A stretch of DNA of 64,000 bases, from NCBI GenBank assembly GCA_000499405.2, contig HG738141.1, forward strand, positions 1,430,481-1,494,480. The letters are read 5' to 3'. How positions within the stretch are numbered: the stretch's first letter is position 1; each line of letters begins with the position of its first letter. Source of the DNA: Onchocerca volvulus (Eukaryota > Nematoda > Chromadorea > Rhabditida > Onchocercidae). This document shows, one piece after another, positions 49,201 through 62,970 of this stretch. The notes under the pieces were generated by a model. It made no database searches, was not told the origin of the DNA, and worked only from the letters and a program-made list of their open reading frames with translations. A program made the position numbers and the translations under genes.

Positions 49201-52200
49201 AATTGAAGCCAATTCAGCTAAATTCAATAGATTTTAGCACAAAGAATATATTTGTCCTGTGAAATATTTGCTGTCCTTTCATGGAACGAAAGAAAAAAAG
49301 CTAAAACTTTGAATAAATGAAATCCTTCTTTTTCCTCATTTATTCAAATAAGTTTCGTCTTTATTTCATGCTCTCTTCCTCTCCTCCCATTAAAATTTCT
49401 AAGACATTTCTATCAATTATTAATTAGAAAACAAGAACACTTCATTGAGTCTCTTTGAAGTCTTTAAACATTTCACAATCTCATCCTACTACTATTACTG
49501 CTGCCGAATCGAGCAGTTGTATACGATAATTTGCATAGCGATCACAGTATTTGGAATATTCAAAACGACAGAGGAAATTATTTCTTCTATAGCTGGCAAA
49601 TTTAATTGCTTTTTAGGATAGTTTACTTCGACTTGATTATTCTCTTTTAAAAATTCCAGTTATTGAAAATGCATTTCTCTTCCTAATACCCTCTTCCGTC
49701 CTAAGCCTTAATACTCACTGATACGAATAGATTAGAACATTGGAATGACAGGGGTTGAAATTTGAAAAAGAAATAAATAGACGACACTAGACAGGTGTTT
49801 GTATAGACTTAGTATTCGGTAGTCAGGAGGACAGGTTAGCATCACAGCTAATCCTCCAAGCTTCCCTTTATTTTACATCCAATTTATTCACTAGACAAAT
49901 ATTCTCTTCTAATCATTCCAGCAAATACTCACTCATCTTTCCAGTTATGCATCCTTTCACATATTCATCAAGAATCTTTCCGATTTTCATCATCGGCCTT
50001 GCCGGAATAGCTATGCATCGATTTTGGCCGTTTTCCTGACCATTGTCTTCTCCTTGGCCAATTTACTCAGAAAAACCGATTTATAAAAATGTGTAATCAC
50101 TACTGTAACGATCAACATTTGCCATTATATCATTTATTAGCCTAAATGGGATCTAATCTGATGGGTACTTTCAGGCTTTGTCGAACACTTGATCTTTTTT
50201 TAGAGCAACTTCATTTCATTCCACTATCCTATGAATTTTATTGACCATCAATTGCTGCTATGCTCTTAGGAACAGAATTCCATGACTGTTTAAGTATGAC
50301 TGTTATTAGAATGGTAAATATGGATTAAAATTGAAGTTCAACAAATATGAAATTTTGTTTGCATCCATTTCTTCTTTAAATCTTTCTTATCGGTTTACAA
50401 GCTATATCCCTAGTAGATTTTTTGTTTATTTCTAAAATATTTCCATGCAATTCCACTTTTTCGAAATTACCAAAACATTTTTTCGCTGTAATCCTGTCTA
50501 CCAATAGAAATTAGATTGAATTCGTTCATCTAAACTGAATTCTTCATCGGTAAATACTTGAAATAAATTTTCTGTTGCAAAATTTCGAAAAATCTTCCAT
50601 TTTTGAAACCAATTTATCAGTGAAAGCATCATCATTCCTCTTTTCAAAGCATCATTCTCATTTACATATTCTGAAAGAAAGAATAATAAAAGTCACGGAT
50701 CCATTCATCAACTAGCACCTATTTCCATATGCCAGATCAGCATAACAAAGAAATATTCATCTTATCTGCAAGCTAAATTAATATCATCAACAATCATTCT
50801 TTATCGATATTGCTGCAAGTTGCGGGTCACTATGCTGCAGTTGCGTCCATTTTCATTATCACACTTCGGATCAGCAATTCAATATTCTTAGTTATCTTCC
50901 GAATTAAGCACATACGATTCAAATTTACAGCAAATAGATAGAAGTATTGCAAATAAATAATGGACATAAACATGCCTGCATCGCTTTCCATGAAAGTGAA
51001 AAACTTGGAGGAACGATGGTTCCTTTCGGTAGAAATTTGATGAATATGCAGTAGTTTGCATTATATTCCATTCCTTAATTTTAATTTCTATAATTTTATT
51101 TCTTTTGCTTAGAAATCGAGATCTCGAGAAAAAACAATGAAAAAGGATAAAAGCTGCCATCTCAGTGAGCCATCGTAATATATCATTGTGCATTTCACTG
51201 GAAAAGTCCTTTTAGTATAGTGAATAGTCATTTAAATTTTATAACAAATCAGAAAATGCGCTAAACTGTTAAAATTGTTTCTTCCCGAAATCAAATTGTT
51301 TGTTTTAGCGAATTATCAACTTTCTCGCATCGTTTAATTTTGAAATTTTCTTTGCTACATGAATGGTGTCGAAAATTCGAAATTAAATTGCATATATATG
51401 ATTATAAATATTATAATTCAAAACAATTCCAAATCTCTCAATTTTCGTTCATTTCGTTTCTGATCGTTCAAAAATTCAATATGCTTCAATAAGCTGTGGT
51501 TCGCTGGAAAAAGCTCAAGGACGTCATCTTATTTCTGTCTTTTTCCAATTGTCATCGCCTTTTTCCGCAAGTGATTTATTCAAATTTCAATTTGCATCGA
51601 TTCATTTTTCGAAAAATGATCTTAACATTGCTGCACACCTTCTCCATACTTTCTCCCTTCGATAATGGACAGCAAGGACACAAGGGAGGAGAGAGAGAGA
51701 GAAAATGTCCCATTTCATTTGCTCATTGTGTCACTTCGAAATTATCCTGTTTTAACGTCCTCTCATAGTTCGATTATCTGGCTAGCTATTCATGTTTCGG
51801 AGCTTTCTTTGGCCAGAAGCGAGAAGAGCAAACATGCTTGACCTTATATTGCATGCTTCGAAATGCTGAAGATTGAAATGAAAAAATTAGCTGATTCAAG
51901 TTTCAGCTTTTGTCACCAGGCCAATAGCTTTTGAATAATGTATCCTTTCATTCGTCGTCTGAATTGGATCTGTCGTACCATAGCGATAAGGATGACAATT
52001 CTCGTAGCGATAATGTCGTGCGACATATGGCACATGCCAACGACACCGCCCCAATTTTCCACCCCATTAGAGGATAGAAGATAAGAGGAGGCAGTGGTTC
52101 TGATGGCAGCAACGGTCATCAAGTGAAGAGTAGGTTGGATTTATAAAGTTTAAAATTTGAAACATCCTATCTCGTTGGATTACTTATTCATTTTCTCGAT

Positions 52201-53664
52201 CATTTGCTGCTTTGTCCATCAATTTATCCTGCTATTTGTGTATTCATTTATTTGACTCGTTTTTCTCCTTCCTCAATTCCTGCATTCCCTTAAATATTTT
52301 ACTCCATGCATCAACTCGAGAACCTGACCTAATCTGATCTCAGTGCAAGAGGAACAATTCCTTATGTATCCCAATTGTTTCGAACTAGCAACACCCCGCT
52401 ATTTGTTATCCTTATGATGAAACTGTTCTGTTTTTAACAACAAACCACATAAGCTTTTTATTTTTATTCTTGTGAATTCAAAAAAAACTTGAGAAATCCC
52501 TTCATGGCATGTATTTGTATCATCCTTGAAAGAGAAATGAACCGGTCATTTACATATTTTCTCCTGTTCATTTAATATTTTTGTTCGCTTACTCACTTGT
52601 CAGCTTACTTAAAAACATCCTGCGTTTGCACCTTCCTCACATAACTCTTAGAATTCGGAATCTGGAGCTATTAGCTGACAATGCAGAAAAAGTCAAATAT
52701 CTGATCATCATCTGATTTTCAACATATTTCTCAAACTTTACTTCTACTTCAACTATGTTTCATTTACTGAAACGATACAAAGACTAAAGGATGGAAGCAT
52801 GGAAGCCGTGCCATCCATCTATCATCCATCATGACACAGATGAGTTGTCAATTCTCAATGTTTGTTTTACTGTCCTTTGGCCATCTTTTCTAGCCATCCA
52901 ATTTTTATTGGCATATGATATATCATGCGAATAGCCAATGGCCAGTCGAAGGGAACAGAAGTGTCTTACTTGGCCTACTTCTCTAGTCCTATTCGAAGAA
53001 TTTGAGACCAAATAACTTTACCGACAGTTTTATCCTTTTCCACTTTTGAAATCTCTTTTTTTTTTTGAAATTCTAATTCTATTTACTTCTCATTTATCTT
53101 TCAAAAACACCTGCCTTCTCTACTTTTTTGCTGTATAAGAAAATCAAAATCTTGAATTTCATCAAACTTTATTTTTTTGAAATGAAAAACCGCATAAACT
53201 TTGCAATTATTATTATAGGAGAAATTTTTGGTAAATAATAAGCATTGGTCATCTCATTTATTATCATTTTCACACTTTTATATTTAATTTTTGACACTTG
53301 GTAGATGATTCATGGTCATTTTATTCAAACCTTATCTTTACTTTGATAACAAAGAGGTATTTTCGTGAAGTTCGCGTTATGACCTCGTCGGTTATGATTC
53401 ACTTTTGAGGTAGAATCGATGCAAAACTAAAAGTATTGACTAAGCGAAAAAGATGCAACCATCTTCTATTAGACAAAAGAAACTTCTTTTTGAATAAAAT
53501 TTCAAAAAAATGAATTCCATCTGATTGTTAGAATCATTATAAGTGATAATGTACTGTATCATGTTCAAAATTTAAAGATATCAAGGAAATGTCAATAATA
53601 ATGACGAGTGTTTCGTTACAGCTATTTTTTCATTTCTGCTGAAATCAGAATAGTTCTATCAAAT
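43291..53664. other. 10.4-kb gene-poor region
   Basis: I found no exon chain with a recognisable product on either strand. Open stretches exist (for example + 47618-47913 and - 43635-43934) but lack clear starts, splice partners or similarity. Sequence is ordinary AT-rich DNA with a few simple runs, such as a GCATGCA-rich patch near 48715-48770. It could be intergenic, hold long 5' introns or regulatory DNA of the gene at 53665, or contain genes I could not recognise. Confidence 0.4.
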
Positions 53665-56600
53665 ATGATGATAACAACGATTCAAGCCTTATCGATAAGG
53701 ACACTTCCGCTAGGTTTGCTGTTACTTCTCACAGTCGCCATTACCACTTCTCACCAACACTACGATCCGACCATGAGGGATTACGTCGAAACATGTGATG
53801 AAATGGCTCAGTTGGCTGGTGACAATTTTTGCAGGGTAATGGTTTGGTCACTGTTACGTAGATGAAGCATAATAATTGACTAATTAAACTAATTTAAAAT
53901 GGACTAATTTGCAATTCCCGAGTATAAAACATATTGGGTACTTCTTGGAATTTCATGGAACACAAGATGCGGTCCTATGCTCAGTATCACGTTAACAGCT
54001 GGGGTTCTTCAATAAATAATCTAGTTCAATTTAATTTCGTTCATCAAAAGTACTCTTTGCTTCACATTTCCCATACAGTACCTGATCATATCATACTTAT
54101 CAGCAGGTAATTATCAATCCATTTTAGGTATTTAACATTTGCTGTCGGGATCGTGCACAGAACAAATTGAATGGTGATCGCTGTCAATTAACTGATCCCA
54201 CTAACGGATGTCAACTTACTCCTGAGGTATGTGACAATCATTCATCACTAGCAATCCTTATGGCTTCTCTTTTACTATTAATAATATTATTCAATTGTAG
54301 CATATTCTGTGTACCGCAATGTCGAAATCAGAATATGAGAGAGCTACTTGTCTCTTGACCTTTGATCTTTTTGTCCTTTGACTTTTTTTCATTCAGAAAG
54401 GGAAGATTTTTGGAATTTCCACGCTATTTTTTGAAAGATCACTCTAAAAGCTCATCCACTGAATCAAAAGCTATGGAATGGTTGTAGCCTCTGAATGTTT
54501 GAGTACCATCATGTGATAAGGGATGGATGATGTGATCTTCTCAGTTGAAATTTTCACTGAACGACAATCGGGAATTACTATATTACTCGCTTTTACTTCT
54601 CTCAAGCTTTATGCACTTTCAAATATTTACAATTACGTGCGGAAAGAAATGTCACGCTGAATTTCCCAATTAACGAAGTAACTAAAAATTAATTTCATTA
54701 ATCACACTGAGTGAGAACGGATGAGCATGTGGTTTGGTGGTGTCGCTAAGTGGGTTGTCACAACCGAAATAGGCTCAGGCAAAGAATGATTTATGATCTC
54801 GCTTTCTTCTCTATACCTAAGTACGGTCTTGCGGTAAATGAAAAGTTGATACAATCGATGACCTCGGAACAGTCGCAATAATTTTGAATTAATTTTATAT
54901 CAATAAATCAATTATGAAACGATTATCAGAAATTAGAAAGCGCAAAGAGAATCGAGAAATCGAAACTTAAATGTGTCACATATTCGATCCGACTATATTG
55001 TGAGAGAAAAGAAGTTTACGAAAGTGGCGGGCTTACTTATTAAAGTTTACCAAAGTGACGGGCTAATCCGTTTAGCTTTCAAGAGGAACATGAAATTTAA
55101 AAACTTAATTCTATTCAGATTTCTGTCTCATCGTAAATATTGTTTAGCACAATACCACAAAGAATTAAAATTTTTGAAGCCAGTACTTCCCACTTTTCCC
55201 CACTGATGAATTTCTCCTTCATGATTGTTGAAACTAGACATAAGCACAAAGAGGAATATCTTTCTGAAGGAATATTCATAATAATCGATGGTGAGAAACT
55301 TTGCGTTTATAGATTTATCCAAGATATCCCCATTCAAGCGAAATAACAGTGATAATACAGCAAATCGACAGAATAATAGGGAAATTATGTGGTAAACAGG
55401 CCTGTAATGTCCTTGGCCGATCGAGGAAAGGACCTAGTCTTCCAAACTATTGCTCTTCAAAGCATTTTCATTTGAGAACAAAAAAACGAATGCATCTTGT
55501 CATCGCATTCAACAACAAAGTCAACTCTTCAAGCATTCAGTTGAAACAATCTTCCATCAATCTTCGTTCTTTCCTACTCCAGCTGACATCTCTGTACCCA
55601 GTTTAATTTAACTGCAAATTGTTCAAATTTCTACTGTCAAATATTTCGTCGAGAACATTTCTGCAGAGCAGAGCGGTGCAATAAAAATGATGATAGTGTG
55701 ACAAGAAAGAAATGTTTCAGGTTTCTTTGTCATAAGACTTCCTACTGATCTGTCTACTGAAAAGTCATTGTGCAAGTAGCCAAGTAGCCTTTCAAATCAC
55801 CCTAAATTAAGCAAAAAGTTTAAAATTTCCAGGGTAATGTGAAATTTCTGCGATGTCGAGCTTATAATTGTACTCCCGAAGTGACAACTACCACCACAAC
55901 AACAACAACAACAACCACAGCTCGTGCACTTTTTCTGAGTTCATCATCAACATGTAAGCTTTCTATTTTTTCAAATAAAATTCCATATCAGGATTGTATT
56001 TCGGTTTTATTTCTGCAAATTCTTGACTGCCAGTCAGTCGATGTGATAGTTGGAATTATGTCAAAGTTAAGAATTTTCGCTCTTATCAAAAATTTCAAAC
56101 TCACGATAAATCCTAAAAAATCAATTAAATAACAGTCATTATACTTCAATTTGATTATACTGTCGAATTACATTTGGCTTCATGAAAGTTAGATTTTAGG
56201 ACAGTAAGATTGATAATGTAATTGAACATTTTCACCACTCTTTGATTATAATATTTTCCGTATTAGCAGCACCGTAACTGACACCTTTTGATCATTCCTA
56301 GAACCATTGCATTAATCACATATTTCTAAGCAAGAGGAAAAACCATTAACTCCTTATCCTTCCGTTTCTCATGTCAGACCAGACAATGATTCATTCTTTG
56401 TTGGAGATATGAGGAAGTAGTTGAAAAGGTGAAAGTAAAGGATAACTGTACTGAAACAACTCATCTCTTCGTAGTCCTTCGATGATAGTAATTTCGCAAA
56501 CTGTTCGACGACGATGACAAGTTAATAACATTTACAGAAACTAACTGATTCCATTGTTGACCTCCTCTCGTCTTGAAAAAGGCTCATTTGAGAGTGGAGA

Positions 56601-57027
56601 CTTGAGGGTCACCTTGAAACCAGAAACACCGAGGTGTGTCATCAGATGTGTGGCATACTTGGAAGCGTTGCGAAGAATGATGCATAAATTGTACAAATCA
56701 TTTGAGCGTGAAATTAGGAAAGAAGAAAGACATCTTATTATATCAGAAAATAACGGTACCGCGGGTCCTGTCACTGACACGACGCGACCTTTTCTCGCCG
56801 GTTAATCCTTCTCAGCTGCTGCTATCACAGCGACCTCACCTCCAACTAGTCCTATACAAAGAGAGGGACGAATGAGGAAACAGTCTTTAAGGGAAGGTAA
56901 TTTGCTTAACTTACTTTGCCAATCACTTAGAAAATCTTTCATTGCAGGTATCAAGGCAGGTATATTTATTACCGTAATCGCATTTGCTGCAATTTTTCAA
57001 TTAAACTTCAGGCAGTACTGTCACTAG
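53665..57027 (+). CDS. Secreted or membrane Thr-rich cysteine protein, unknown family
   Basis: Six exons in phase: 53665-53835, 54128-54226, 55833-55953, 56582-56800, 56831-56896 and 56948-57027, giving about 251 residues. A signal peptide (residues ~12-32, LPLGLLLLLTVAITTSHQ) is followed by a Cys-rich ectodomain (FNICCRDRAQ, GDRCQLTDPTNGCQ, FLRCRAYNC), then a run of 12 threonines coded by ACN triplets, a helical segment with CVIRCVAYLEALRRMMHK, a basic stretch, and a C-terminal hydrophobic segment (AGIFITVIAFAAIF) that could anchor it. I do not recognise the family. The Thr run is probably O-glycosylated, as in mucin-like surface proteins. Exon 4 starts at a weak acceptor (GAAAAAG) chosen because it alone keeps frame; an extra exon in the 55953-56582 gap is possible. 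An acceptor at 53620-53621 precedes the ATG by 43 bases. Confidence 0.65.
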
Positions 57028-60000
57028 ACATCGTTTGCCTCCGTTTTGGTGAGTACTTTTGTTATGCTTCATTAGAAATTAAAACTTTCAAATGACATCT
57101 CGTGCGCTAATTATATCAATTCTGACTGTGGAGAGATGAAAAGGCTAGCTCGGCAGATCTGATATCCGCATAAGGGACATTTTTGATTTCCTTTTGTTTT
57201 CTAGATTTAAAAATTCGGCTATTTTGTCAAAAAAAATTCAATTAATATATTTTATTGTGATTCACTCATGAAAAATATCACGAGTAATACAAAAAATATT
57301 GCCCTGATATTTTGGATTAATATTTCATATAAATTATGCTAGCAGGAACAAAATAATCTTTCATCTGTTTAGATATATTCAGAACGAAATATCACTTGCG
57401 TTCCGACTTTCCAGAAAAGTTTTTCTCACATTTTGTTTCCTTATCGTATGAAAATAATCAATAACTTTCCATTTATTCAAATGGGAAATAGCTTGACTTT
57501 TAATTGGCATTAGCGGACGTATCATGTATAGTTACCAATTTCCATATTCAGCATCTCAATTCATACTTTCTCAAAGTTTTTGCAAATTTTATTGCTGTAG
57601 TTAAACAATTTCCTTGTCCTACGTTCTCCCACCAAGAATAATTTATTCAACCTTTTTTAAAAGAGATCGGCTTTTACACAAACCAAGAACTGCTCACTAC
57701 CTTCAGTTACGAAATGAAGAAGTAGGAGGAAGATAAATCGCTCATAATTACTTCTCCATCCTCTTTTTATATTCTCTCGCAACGATGCATGGGATAATTT
57801 AAAAATGTCGCATTCCAGGAGTATAGCAACCTTTCTCAAAATGTTTAGTAACAAGTTTGATTAAAGATTAGACGTAGTTAGCAGAATTATCCGAATTACA
57901 TCAGATTTCAATGCCTCATATGAAAGAAGCATATCAGCCTGAGTTGTGCGTATTCTTGGCTTTTATTCAAGCTCTATAATAATAGCAACATTGACAAGTT
58001 CAATTTCTCTTAACTTTCATTGGTGTTTTTACACTAGCATGCGTAACATTAAAATTACTTATTTGCTAGCACTCATCTCTGAGACTGGAGAGTTTCGGAT
58101 TTACGAGATGATGCTAATTGTGGCTTAGTTTGATTTCTGAGAAAAACATTGAGCTGGTAAAATGATGGATGTAATTGTGTTACGGATGAAGAAATAATGA
58201 ATCTTTTAAAACTCATCAATCCGTCGTCCATTAGTTTAATCTATATAATTCAAGATTAATGTATCTAATTTTTAAGGGCTATTCCAAGCAGATGCAATAA
58301 CTAGTGGTCGGATGTGATTCTACGATCTCTTGAATCCACAAAATCAACAGTGATTCCGGGAAGCCTCAGATTTTTTCGGATTTTTCAATCCTATATTATT
58401 CCGTTTTATTCCCTTTACTTTGTTACATTCGTTTATCATAATATTTCATAAATTCGTTGATATCTGTTCAGAAGAGTAGTTAATGTTGGTAAATTATGCT
58501 TGAAAATGTTTTAAATACCATTGATTTAGTATTGCTGATGTTTAATTTAAAACTTGTTGTTTGTTTGTTGTGAAATAGTAATATTAATCAGATTGATTGC
58601 GCAGACCTTCAGTTATCCACTTTGTTGAATGCATTTTTAAGAACATGCAATCAGTCTTATCAATGCAACGAATAGGTCATATCAATTTTTGTGGTTCAAT
58701 CTGCCAATTTTTGATCATTATCTTTTAACATCATTGCATGTCGTATAATTATATTATAGCTCTTTTTGGAAAAAAGAAATGACGCAATTAAAAGAATCTC
58801 AGGAGAATGAAGTTGATGTTATCTAAGTCGGTTAACAAATAAGCACAAAGTTGGATAATTTTTTCTACTCAGAAATCAATTTGAAATTAATTAAATCTTG
58901 CATTCCAAAATAACATTTCACCAGAAATGCATGCATGTTTTGAAGTGATGACTAGATAGGAATGTCCCTTGTCAACTTAATTTCCAAACGCATAAAAGAC
59001 CACCATGATTTCAAACATATCAAGGTTGTCGCAGTTTTCTGAAATTCATTAGATTCTGCTTATCTACTCCATTTTCATATTAGTCTCTATTGTTATTGAT
59101 GAAATGCTTTAATTTAACATTTTTATTTAAACTTATCCAATATATTTGTTTGTCATCCTTACATCTTTAATGTTTTTTAGAATTTCCAAGAAAAAGACAC
59201 GCCACTTATGTTTCTTTCACTATCGAAAGGAACCAACATTTTATGCTTCTAACATTGAATTTCTACGATCTAAATCTTCCGCTCTCTTTTCTCGATTTCC
59301 AATTTTCATCTTCATACTTCTCATTTCATCTTCAATTCATCTTGAATTTTCTGAAATTTTTCATCTGCAGAACTTTCACTTTTTTCATTAAAATGCTTCT
59401 AATTATAACTGAAAGTTTTATAGTGTTTGCATGTATAATCTTCATTTATCAATTTGCTAAAATTCAATTTGGCTTCTTTGTTATAGCAATCTTGACCTTG
59501 GATAAGGAAGAAAGGATTGAAGGAAGAATTAAATTTGCTACTATAAAATGGGAAGAACTAATCTAGTGTCGATTAACTCGACGATTGTATTTCATATTAC
59601 TATCAAAATTAAGTTGAAATCATAAAATTCTCAGATTGCAGCTGCACATTCGAGTCCATTTATATAATTACGTACAAAACCTCTTCCTATGGATACCAAC
59701 AATTCTTTCTTCATTTCTGCATGCAAATGTATTCTAAAATATAAGAAGAAAATGCAGACACGCTTACACAATTTCGCAAATAAAAATAATAATTGCTGTA
59801 TTACATAAATTAAAATCATCCGGTCAGTAATCAATGAATCTTAGCTTTCGTACCAAATCTTTTCTTAAAATTATGCAAAAAATTGATATTTATTATTACC
59901 TTAAAAATAAATCAGACATAATGCATTCGCTATCATTTCGCTATCATTTCTCCGAAAAATATAATGATAATTATCAAGTCATTTTACTTAAATCTTCGTG

Positions 60001-61699
60001 ATTTTAGACCGACCTGTCGTTGCGAATAGAAATAAAATTCTCCTTCGTTACTTGCTTTAAGTATCAGGAAGTATTTCCATCGATTTATGTCGTTTCATAA
60101 CTATTTTCAGTCTGTAGCGAGGTGTCCAAATGTCACTGATAATGCAGCTGATAAAGAGGAATGATTTTAATTCAAGCACTGTTCGGTCTTTCATTGCAGC
60201 ATCCTGAATTTTATTAGCTTTGATAGAGAGTTTATACGAATAGAATTTTATATAGGATTGATCGATGATCTGCTACTTACGAAAGTATCGGAACCTACAA
60301 AAAAATTTTTTTGAAGGTTTCGCTCGATTTTTCGATAAAAATAACAGATGATGCTGGATTTAAGGTTTTGTCTTTCTTTTTTATATGCCTAACAAATGTC
60401 TTTGTGCTTGCTGATGATGGTGATGGATGACTTCTAATTAAAATCCCAATTACAATAATTACCCCTCAAACTGTTCTGCAAACAGACGGATACGATAGGT
60501 TCCTATGCTCATCTAGCACAAGCTCTATTTATCATCATAATACATAGATGATCCATGAAGACTCAATATATAAATAACTAGTACAGCCATTTCTCATTGA
60601 ATGCTAGTCTGAAGTAGAATAAATGAATGCGACTTGAAATGTTGATAACAAAAGGATGTAGTTGTTATCGAAAAAATCTCCTTATCATCTAAAGCAGCTT
60701 TCTAAATCAGCATAATGTTATCATGATGATCAGTTTTTGTTATTTTGTATGTTTCACACGAAATTCTACCGAATTTTACAATTTTCAGAGATACGGATGA
60801 ATAGCAACTTCATGAAGTTCATGAAGTCAATCAAAATGCAAAAGACTTTTCAGAAGCTCTATATTTCTGCTGTTTCGATCTATCCACAATAAATGATTAT
60901 TGTTATCACAATCAGTTGCTAGATATGTACTTGTCCATAATTGAATCCATAGTTAATCGATCAACAAATAACAAATATTGAAATACTATTATCCTACTGA
61001 GAGCTAAAAATGACTTGATGAGACAATCAATGCTCAAGCAAGTTGCGCTTAATTTTCCGAACAGTTGTGATATTTTGATATGATCATTTCGCGTTGAATT
61101 ATTTCTCCTTTTCAAAATGTTAAATGAGCACTGTGCTTATCTTCATCATCATTCAATCGCTTTACTTACTGCATTTTTAGTACACTGTAATTAAAAGTTT
61201 TCAAAGTTATTGCCTGAACTGATACTTTCAGGTTCGAGTGATAAATTTCTGAGCTTGTCTTCATTACAAACTCATCTGATAGTTCCAATTTCGTTCGAAA
61301 CTCAGTGCAAGAGATGTGATGCTATTATCTGATCAAATATTTATTGCCAGTAACCATTCGTCCAGTTGTCGCATTCATGAAAAATCATTTCAATATGATG
61401 GTTTGATTAGTAGAACTATCGGCTTCCAAGCATATCTGAATCTTCTTACACTTTTCATTTTCGATGTAAGATATCTCCAAATTTCATCCCTCTGTATTAT
61501 CGTTTCCTTCACTTTTATGACGAGATTTTTGTATCTTGCAGCTTCCATTAACTTCAGCAATCAAAGTAATTGACGTGAACGGCATAAAATTAAGAAACAT
61601 TTTCCAAAAGGTTCCTCAATATCTTCAATTTTCGATAAGCTTTAATCAGTTTTCAAATAGGCGACATTGGAATTAATTACAGCTGATGCAACAATGTGT
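57028..61699. other. 4.7-kb region without a supported gene
   Basis: AT-rich, with only short open frames lacking splice or start context (for example 59146-59566 on +, dominated by Phe and Leu codons, typical of chance T-rich sequence). No RNA gene was recognised. Confidence 0.45.
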
Positions 61700-61702
61700 T
61701 GA

Positions 61703-61927
61703 CAGATAAACAGGTCAGTGGAAGTGGAGAGGGGTCAGATAATTCTCTTCCTGATTGTCGCAGTTTTCATCATAGAAACAAACATACGACAATCAACGCT
61801 GTTTGAAGGTCATCCACATTTTCGCAACTTTTCTTCGCCTGTCTCGTCTTTCGAAAAATATAACGAATATAATCGACTAGACTGCGAACTTCATCTATCA
61901 ATCATCGCCTGGAAATCAGTTGTCTGA
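61703..61927 (+). CDS. Possible exon with signal-peptide-like segment
   Basis: Open frame after AACAG (61702-61706 area) ending with TGA at 61925. It encodes a strong hydrophobic stretch (GQIILFLIVAVFIIETN) followed by a polar region with one Cys. There is no ATG in frame, so a start exon must lie upstream if this is real. A donor (GTAAGT) lies at 61938, just after the stop. It may belong with the open segment at 62269-62489, but I could not join them in phase. Unidentified. Confidence 0.25.
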   Translation, partial: QINRSVEVERGQIILFLIVAVFIIETNIRQSTLFEGHPHFRNFSSPVSSFEKYNEYNRLDCELHLSIIAWKSVV

Positions 61928-62268
61928 AAAAAGCGCCGTAAGTTAATAGCGTGATATTTTGATAATAAAATGCTTAATTCTCATAACTGAACTCGTCAGA
62001 GTACATATGGCATAATTATACACATACACTCTAAAAATAGCATTCTCATTTGAAAAATCATCGTATCATGTAGGTAGTCAATCTAATTAGCAACCATTTT
62101 TTATGGGATACTTGAAATTTTTATCAAATTAGATAAGTTCTTCATCGAATACATTTAGATAGCTTTCTATGACATACTTGCCGTTCCTCTTTTCATAAAC
62201 AGAAATGACTTGAACCGAGTCCTGCGGCAATGGAAGAATGTGGAATTAAATTTTTAAACTCCTTTAGG

Positions 62269-62489
62269 GCATAAGTTCCACAGCATCTGGGCGACTGCTT
62301 CTGACCTACATTTTTGTTGAGAGTAAACAAGCGAAATTAAAAAACGGGAAAAGAATGCTGACAGAAGTAACAGTTATCGGGCAGCAGAAGCCAGGGAAGA
62401 CATTGATGAGGAATAGGCATTCTCGAAGAGAAGGTCACAAGAATGATCCAAAACAAAGTGACCATTTTCCGCTAGTGCCTTCCTTATAA
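62269..62489 (+). CDS. Possible terminal exon of an unidentified gene
   Basis: An open segment after CCTTTAG (acceptor at 62267-62268) ends with TAA at 62487-62489. It encodes a basic stretch including LLLTYIFVESKQAKLKNGKR and GQQKPGKTLMRNRHSRREGH. AATAAA at 62569 would serve as a polyadenylation signal. Codon use looks more gene-like than the surroundings. No family is recognised, and the upstream exons are not defined. Confidence 0.3.
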
Positions 62490-62578
62490 TTGAGCCACAA
62501 ATTTATTCTTTATTGGCTATTTCACGATAGAAACCAATGAGGTTTTACAATGTCTTCATTGATAACAAAATAAATATG

Positions 62579-62635
<57 letters not shown>
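62579..62635. repeat. Poly(A) run, 57 bases
   Basis: 57 consecutive A follow AATAAATATG. The AATAAA lies 4 nt before the run. This looks like either a reverse-transcribed mRNA tail or a long homopolymer. Homopolymer length is unreliable in assemblies. Confidence 0.9.
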
Positions 62636-62637
<2 letters not shown>

Positions 62638-62849
62638 CGGATCATTTGTCTTGAATACGATATAACTTATTTTATTATATTTTTATCAAATTAAATTATG
62701 ATGACAGTCAGTGAAGACTGATCTATGACCTGAAGGTCGCAAAATATTTGGCTAGACTTTAGAACAGACAGCAAAATGGCAAGATTAGCGACTGACAATT
62801 TCTAACCGTTGGTTTTCTAGCTAATAATACAGTTGGCCTATGATCTTTA

Positions 62850-62880
62850 TCATATATATATATGATATATATATATATAT
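62850..62880. repeat. (AT)n palindromic microsatellite
   Basis: ATCATATATATATATGAT followed by more TA repeats. It is self-complementary, so it can form a cruciform. Simple repeat. Confidence 0.8.
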
Positions 62881-62970
62881 CTTTCCAATGTAACGTAGTG
62901 ATCTTACTTCATTTAAATTCATATTTTGTCCACATTCTGTTCTGATAGATTATGGTAAACGTATTTGCAG

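Noticed and set aside
56541..56780. Minus-strand open frame opposite exon 4 of the Thr-rich gene
   Set aside because: The plus-strand frame has matching exon phases on both sides; the minus frame is its shadow.
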